DNA from: SVQP01 sp045658965
GTDB lineage: Bacteria > Bacillota > Clostridia > Oscillospirales > CAG-272
Assembly: GCA_045658965.1 (NCBI GenBank)
Contig: JAZOVZ010000108.1
Location: 1 to 35,116, forward strand
DNA length: 35,116 bases
Direction: 5' to 3'
Shown piece after piece: positions 31,700 through 35,116 of this stretch (positions are counted from its first letter, which is position 1; each line of letters begins with the position of its first letter). The notes beneath the pieces were generated by a model. It did not search any database. It was not told the DNA's origin and saw only the letters and a list, made by a program, of their open reading frames with translations. A program made the translations under genes and the position numbers.

Positions 31700-32705
31700 A
31701 ATCGTACGCGCTTGCGTTGAGGTCCGTACCCGCTCTTTCGCCGTTCATAAATGCAAAGTAACCGGCAGCCGCTACCATAGCTCCGTTGTCCCCGCAAAGC
31801 GAGATGGGAGGCACGGCAAGCGTCACCTTGCGCTTATCGCACAGCTCTTGCAAAGCGCGTCTGAGATGCGAATTTGCAGCCACACCGCCTGCCAGAACCA
31901 GCACGGGTGTTTTCGTTTCATCAAGCACCTTTTCGGTCTGCTTGACAATGCCCTTGACAATGGTTGCGGTATAGCTTGCCGCCATATCGGCAGCGTTGAT
32001 CTCCTCGCCGCGCTGACGCGCACCGTTGATGAGATTGAGGGCTGCGGTCTTGATGCCCGAGAACGAAAAATCGGGGCTATCCCCTGCCAGCGCAGGAGAC
32101 GGCAACGCAAACGCCTTGGGATCACCCTCGTATGCCAGCTTGTCCAGCGCAGCACCGCCGGGATACGGCATGCCAATCACGCGTCCCACCTTATCAAACG
32201 ACTCGCCCGCAGCATCGTCGCGCGTGCCGCCGATCTCGGTATAATCGGTGTCGGTATCCACCCTGTAAAATTGCGTGTGACCGCCCGAAACCACCAACGC
32301 AACAAAGGGAGCTTTGAGCCCTTGGTGCGCCAGATACGCCGCACCCACGTGCGCGTGAATGTGGTTGACTGCCACAAGCGGAATATTGTTTGCAAATGCA
32401 AAGGATTTGGCAAAGTTGACGCCCACCAGCAAAGCGCCGATCAAACCGGGATTTGCCGTAACTGCCACGCAATCCAGATCCCTCACCGTAATACCGGCTG
32501 TATCAAGTGCCTCCTTGGTGATGCGCGAGACCGCCTCCACGTGTGCGCGGCTTGCGATCTCGGGCACGACGCCGCCGTACAGACGGTGCACGTCCACCTG
32601 TGACGCTACAATATTTGCCTTGATCGTTAAATTTCCTGCCTCGTCCGCGTGCACAATGGCTGCAGACGTTTCATCGCAGGAGCTTTCCATTCCGAAAATG
32701 TACAT
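31698..32705 (-). CDS. tsaD: tRNA t6A threonylcarbamoyltransferase TsaD
   Basis: This 335-residue enzyme transfers threonylcarbamoyl to A37 of ANN-decoding tRNAs together with TsaB and TsaE. The start MYIFGMESSCDETSAA is the family signature. Metal-binding His115 and His119 lie in NHIHAH, VVSGGHTQF is in the nucleotide fold, and LCGDNGAM near the C terminus supplies the metal Asp. It starts 23 bp after rimI. The rimI-tsaD order is standard in Bacillota, where tsaE and tsaB usually precede; neither is in this window. Confidence 0.97.
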   Translation of the reverse strand: MYIFGMESSCDETSAAIVHADEAGNLTIKANIVASQVDVHRLYGGVVPEIASRAHVEAVSRITKEALDTAGITVRDLDCVAVTANPGLIGALLVGVNFAKSFAFANNIPLVAVNHIHAHVGAAYLAHQGLKAPFVALVVSGGHTQFYRVDTDTDYTEIGGTRDDAAGESFDKVGRVIGMPYPGGAALDKLAYEGDPKAFALPSPALAGDSPDFSFSGIKTAALNLINGARQRGEEINAADMAASYTATIVKGIVKQTEKVLDETKTPVLVLAGGVAANSHLRRALQELCDKRKVTLAVPPISLCGDNGAMVAAAGYFAFMNGERAGTDLNASAYD

Positions 32706-32728
32706 ACTATCTCCAAAAATCTCGTGTC

Positions 32729-33193
32729 TTAAAGATATGCCGTCATGATCACGCCGTCCTCGGTGGGCTTGGAATAAAACCCGGGACGCGTGGCAATGGC
32801 GCGAAATCCCATACCGCGGTACAGTGCCTGCGCCGCCTCGTTGGATTTGCGCACCTCCAGGGTGACCTCCTCAAACCGCTCGTCCATGGCGATCTTAAGC
32901 AGCGCGCCCACAATGGCGCGACCGATGCCGCGGCGGCGGTAATCGGGATGCACGGCAATATTGGTGATCTGTCCCTGATCCACCACGCACAGCATGCCGC
33001 CGTACGCGACCACCTTACCGTCCTCCATATAAACGACGCCCGTACCGATACCCTCGCGCGTCAAAAGCTCCAGGCTCTGCGCGCTCCAAGGTGCGGAAAA
33101 GCATAGCTTTTCCAGCGCAGCTACCTCGGAAATATGCTCGGGAGTCATGGGCTTTGTATAAATTCTCTTTTTCTTTGCGTTCTGTTCCATCAT
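32729..33193 (-). CDS. rimI: Ribosomal protein S18-alanine N-acetyltransferase family (RimI)
   Basis: This 154-residue GNAT acetyltransferase has the acetyl-CoA loop in ITNIAVHPDYRRRGIGRAIV and the terminal ALYRGMGF motif of RimI. Family members acetylate the N terminus of ribosomal protein S18, though some act on other targets. The start is chosen at the ATG overlapping the stop of the lipoprotein gene (ATGA). A second ATG follows at once, and the upstream in-frame region lies within the neighbour. Confidence 0.9.
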   Translation of the reverse strand: MMEQNAKKKRIYTKPMTPEHISEVAALEKLCFSAPWSAQSLELLTREGIGTGVVYMEDGKVVAYGGMLCVVDQGQITNIAVHPDYRRRGIGRAIVGALLKIAMDERFEEVTLEVRKSNEAAQALYRGMGFRAIATRPGFYSKPTEDGVIMTAYL

Positions 33194-33858
33194 TCTACGT
33201 AAGTGTGCACCACGTCCCCTGCGGGTACGCATCTGCCGTCGTCTCTGTTGTAAATAAAATACTTTCCGTAATTGGTTTCGATCTCGTTGCCTTCAGCGTC
33301 CGTCGTATACACGATCACGTCACTTGTGTACTCCAGATACACCAGGCGGTAATATAAGAAGGGATATGCGTCGGATGCAAAGCGCAGACGCAAATTCTGC
33401 TCTGCGGTTTGGGTGGGATAAGGAATGCTCTCGCCCTCCGTATACACCTGAATGATGGCTGCCACGTCCTCTGCCTTGGTGATATTGGCAAAAGCGTGAA
33501 TGCTCTCCCCCTCACGGCAAACGTAAATGTGGCTGGTTTCAAACTCGCCAAGCGCAGGCAGCTTAACGCCGTCGCGGTACAGCACGTCACCGTCCGCAGT
33601 GGTCACCCACTCGCCCTCGGGGGCGTTCGCGATCTGATACAGATCAAATTCGCCAATACCGGCGATCAGCGTACCAAAGGTCTTGTCGGTCTTATAAGAA
33701 ACCGGCTCGTAAGCAGAGGGTGCGCGCAAATAGGCGTTGCCCTTTTTATCGGTATAGCTGTTATCCTCACCGTTGTATTTGATCTTTGTACCGCAGGAGC
33801 AAAGACTGAGTGCCATGATCAGCGCGACCAGAGCAAGTAAAATTCTTTTGATCTTCAT
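33190..33858 (-). CDS. Putative lipoprotein of unknown function (222 aa)
   Basis: The signal MKIKRILLALVALIMALSLCSCGTK ends in a lipobox, with the second Cys as likely lipid site. The mature part is a mixed domain rich in Tyr and acidic residues (EFDLYQIANAPEGEWVTTADGDVLYRDG, ETNYGKYFIYNRDDGRC). I do not recognise the family. The ATG at 33858 has AAGGGGA; an earlier in-frame ATG would overlap the previous gene and spoil the signal peptide. It lies 13 bp after the dCMP deaminase gene and overlaps rimI, so it is within an otherwise cytosolic housekeeping operon. Confidence 0.8.
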   Translation of the reverse strand: MKIKRILLALVALIMALSLCSCGTKIKYNGEDNSYTDKKGNAYLRAPSAYEPVSYKTDKTFGTLIAGIGEFDLYQIANAPEGEWVTTADGDVLYRDGVKLPALGEFETSHIYVCREGESIHAFANITKAEDVAAIIQVYTEGESIPYPTQTAEQNLRLRFASDAYPFLYYRLVYLEYTSDVIVYTTDAEGNEIETNYGKYFIYNRDDGRCVPAGDVVHTYVE

Positions 33859-33871
33859 ATAAGTCCCCTTA

Positions 33872-34360
33872 TCAATATCCAAACTGACCGCTCAAGGAGT
33901 CGTCGTTGTCGATCCACTCGCCCACCTCGATGATGCGGAATTCATCCTTGGTGTCACGAATGATCACGCGCGCAATACCCGCGTTGATGACCATGCGCTT
34001 GCACATCATGCAGGAGCAGGTGCCACCCACAATAGAGCCGTCCGCGGGATCAACGCAAGCCATATACAGATCCGCCCCAAGCATCTGCTCACGGGACGCT
34101 GCAATAATGGCGTTTGCCTCACCGTGCACCGAGCGGCAAAGCTCGTATCTCTCACCGCGCGGAATCTGCAAATGCTCTCTCATGCAGTAGGAAATATCCG
34201 AGCAGTTTTTTCTGCCTCTGGGTGAGCCGTTGTAGCCCGTGGACACAATGACGTCGTTCTTGACGATGATCGAGCCGTATTTCTTGCGCAGGCAGGTGCT
34301 GCGCTCGGCAACCGTTTGTGCGATGTCCAAATAATAATTGTGCTTGGATACTCTTTCCAT
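33872..34360 (-). CDS. dCMP deaminase family protein (ComEB-like)
   Basis: This 162-residue zinc enzyme probably converts dCMP to dUMP for thymidylate synthesis. Zinc ligands are His79 in HGEANA, with catalytic Glu81, and Cys117 and Cys120 in CSCMMCK. YNGSPRGRKNC is the usual substrate-loop segment (family form GYNGxPxG). AAGGAG precedes the ATG. It is the first gene of an operon with the lipoprotein, rimI and tsaD genes. Confidence 0.93.
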   Translation of the reverse strand: MERVSKHNYYLDIAQTVAERSTCLRKKYGSIIVKNDVIVSTGYNGSPRGRKNCSDISYCMREHLQIPRGERYELCRSVHGEANAIIAASREQMLGADLYMACVDPADGSIVGGTCSCMMCKRMVINAGIARVIIRDTKDEFRIIEVGEWIDNDDSLSGQFGY

Positions 34361-34410
34361 ATGTAACTCCTTTTGAGGGCATTCTCCCCCAAGATATAAT
34401 CATTCATTTT

Positions 34411-34439
34411 ATTATACCAAAATCGTCGCCAAAAATCAA
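34411..34439 (-). promoter_or_regulatory. SigA promoter of the dCMP deaminase operon
   Basis: On the minus strand, TTGATT (34439-34434) and TATAAT (34416-34411) have a 17-bp spacer. The leader is about 45 nt. Confidence 0.85.
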
Positions 34440-34452
34440 GGTGTTTGGCGAC
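34425..34452. promoter_or_regulatory. 9-bp inverted repeat around the -35 element: possible operator
   Basis: GTCGCCAAA (34425-34433) and TTTGGCGAC (34444-34452) are exact inverted copies with a 10-bp centre that contains the whole -35 element (34434-34439). A dimeric regulator bound here would block the promoter. I could not match it to a known operator. Confidence 0.55.
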
Positions 34453-34473
34453 AAATTCATACATTATCCATAT

Positions 34474-34506
34474 AAAAAAACGCGGACGGACCTATCGCCC
34501 GCCCGC
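34474..34506 (-). terminator. Terminator of spoVT
   Basis: GCGGACGG (34482-34489) and the GC-rich arm at 34499-34506 form 8 pairs with one G-T. The A7 at 34474-34480 supplies the U tract on the minus strand. Confidence 0.9.
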
Positions 34507-34512
34507 ATTTCA

Positions 34513-35067
34513 TCAACCCTCCAGCTGTCTGCCAAGGAAGCTTGCCGCAGTCTGCACCAGCTTGCACTCCACGTCGCTGTGCACCTCACCCACTCGCTCC
34601 TGTGCCTTGTCTGCGACCGACACCACGCAGCCCACGATGTCGCCCTCGCTGATGATGGGCATAGCACAGCTGACGTAATGTGCGGTCTCCTGCGAGATAA
34701 CGGGATACTTTTCCTCACCCTCGCGCCACAAATACAGCCCTCTGCCCTCAATCACGCTCTCCAACTCCTCGGAAAGCGACTTGTCCGCATACTCCTTGCG
34801 CGACACGCCCGCAGTTGCGATGACCGCATCACGGTCGCAGATCACCACGCCAAAGCCGCAGATCTTGTGCAGCGTTTCTGCATACTGTCCTGCAAACGAC
34901 GCAAGCTCCCCGATCGGCGAGTACTTTTTGAAGGTGACCTCCCCCTCGCGGTCGGTAAATATTTCCAGCGGATCTCCCTCTCGGATGCGCATGGTGCGTC
35001 TGATCTCCTTGGGGATTACGACCCTGCCAAGGTCGTCAATTCTTCTCACAATACCGGTTGCTTTCAT
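34513..35067 (-). CDS. spoVT: Stage V sporulation protein T (AbrB-family regulator)
   Basis: This 184-residue regulator has an N-terminal AbrB/SpoVT swapped-hairpin DNA-binding domain (MKATGIVRRIDDLGRVVIPKEIRRTM...GDPLEIF) and a C-terminal GAF-like domain (about 55-180, GFGVVICDRDAVIATAG, CAMPIISEGDIVGCVV). In Bacillus it tunes SigG-dependent forespore genes. The ATG at 35067 follows AAAGG, giving the canonical MKATG start; the earlier in-frame ATG lacks a site. Its presence suggests a spore-forming lineage, though SpoVT also remains in some non-sporulating Clostridia. Only about 50 bp lie upstream before the window ends. Confidence 0.95.
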   Translation of the reverse strand: MKATGIVRRIDDLGRVVIPKEIRRTMRIREGDPLEIFTDREGEVTFKKYSPIGELASFAGQYAETLHKICGFGVVICDRDAVIATAGVSRKEYADKSLSEELESVIEGRGLYLWREGEEKYPVISQETAHYVSCAMPIISEGDIVGCVVSVADKAQERVGEVHSDVECKLVQTAASFLGRQLEG

Positions 35068-35116
35068 ATATATAAACCTTTCCATACATCAAAATTTCAC
35101 TGATTTGGTGATTTCC

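Overview
The window looks like chromosomal DNA of an uncultured, probably gut-dwelling anaerobic member of the Clostridia (Bacillota). The evidence is consensus SigA promoters with GGAGG-type ribosome binding sites, DnaD with a DnaI/DnaC-type loader, Rex, SpoVT, KtrAB, a type 1B PyrK/PyrD pair and many GC-rich intergenic repeats. I call about 28 protein genes, no tRNA or rRNA genes and no CRISPR array. Family assignments come from reading motifs; no database search was possible.

Left part (350-15790), all on the + strand. It holds a small membrane protein, xpt, a second membrane protein, ktrB-ktrA (K+ uptake), an ankyrin-repeat protein, and then the pyrimidine operon pyrC-carA-carB-pyrK-pyrD-pyrF-pyrE-pyrB. 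This operon covers all steps from carbamoyl phosphate to UMP. It has two striking features. CarA keeps its fold, but its class I glutaminase has lost the nucleophilic Cys (now Gly254) and the triad His (now Ala338), so ammonia-dependent carbamoyl phosphate synthesis is predicted. PyrB carries a C-terminal four-cysteine segment matching the zinc domain of PyrI, with no PyrI allosteric domain. Neither pyrR nor a full pyrI is in the window. Between the pyr promoter and pyrC lies a roughly 210-nt leader that folds into a closed, highly structured RNA of unknown class.

Middle (15791-16934): a gene-free imperfect palindrome of about 1.13 kb with inward-facing terminators and two 81-bp repeat insertions separates the + strand genes from convergent - strand genes.

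Right of the palindrome, on the - strand (16935-23203), an apparent operon runs ECF sigma factor, membrane anti-sigma-like protein, VWA lipoprotein and two paralogous membrane proteins, with a plausible ECF autoregulatory promoter. It is followed, in map order, by an array of small hairpins, an amidase-domain protein, a DacA-like carboxypeptidase and secG. On the + strand (23480-28450) come a secreted binding protein, a GH71/GH99-like lipoprotein that overlaps it by ATGA, and a GltS-type transporter with an odd N-terminal signal peptide.

The right end is on the - strand. It holds rex-dnaD-dnaI-like, with a cluster of DnaA-box-like 9-mers upstream, then tsaD, rimI, a lipoprotein and dCMP deaminase in one operon, and finally spoVT. 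The most interesting points are the inactive CarA glutaminase, the PyrB zinc tail, the pyr leader RNA, the DnaA-box cluster before rex-dnaD-dnaI, and the ECF/VWA operon.
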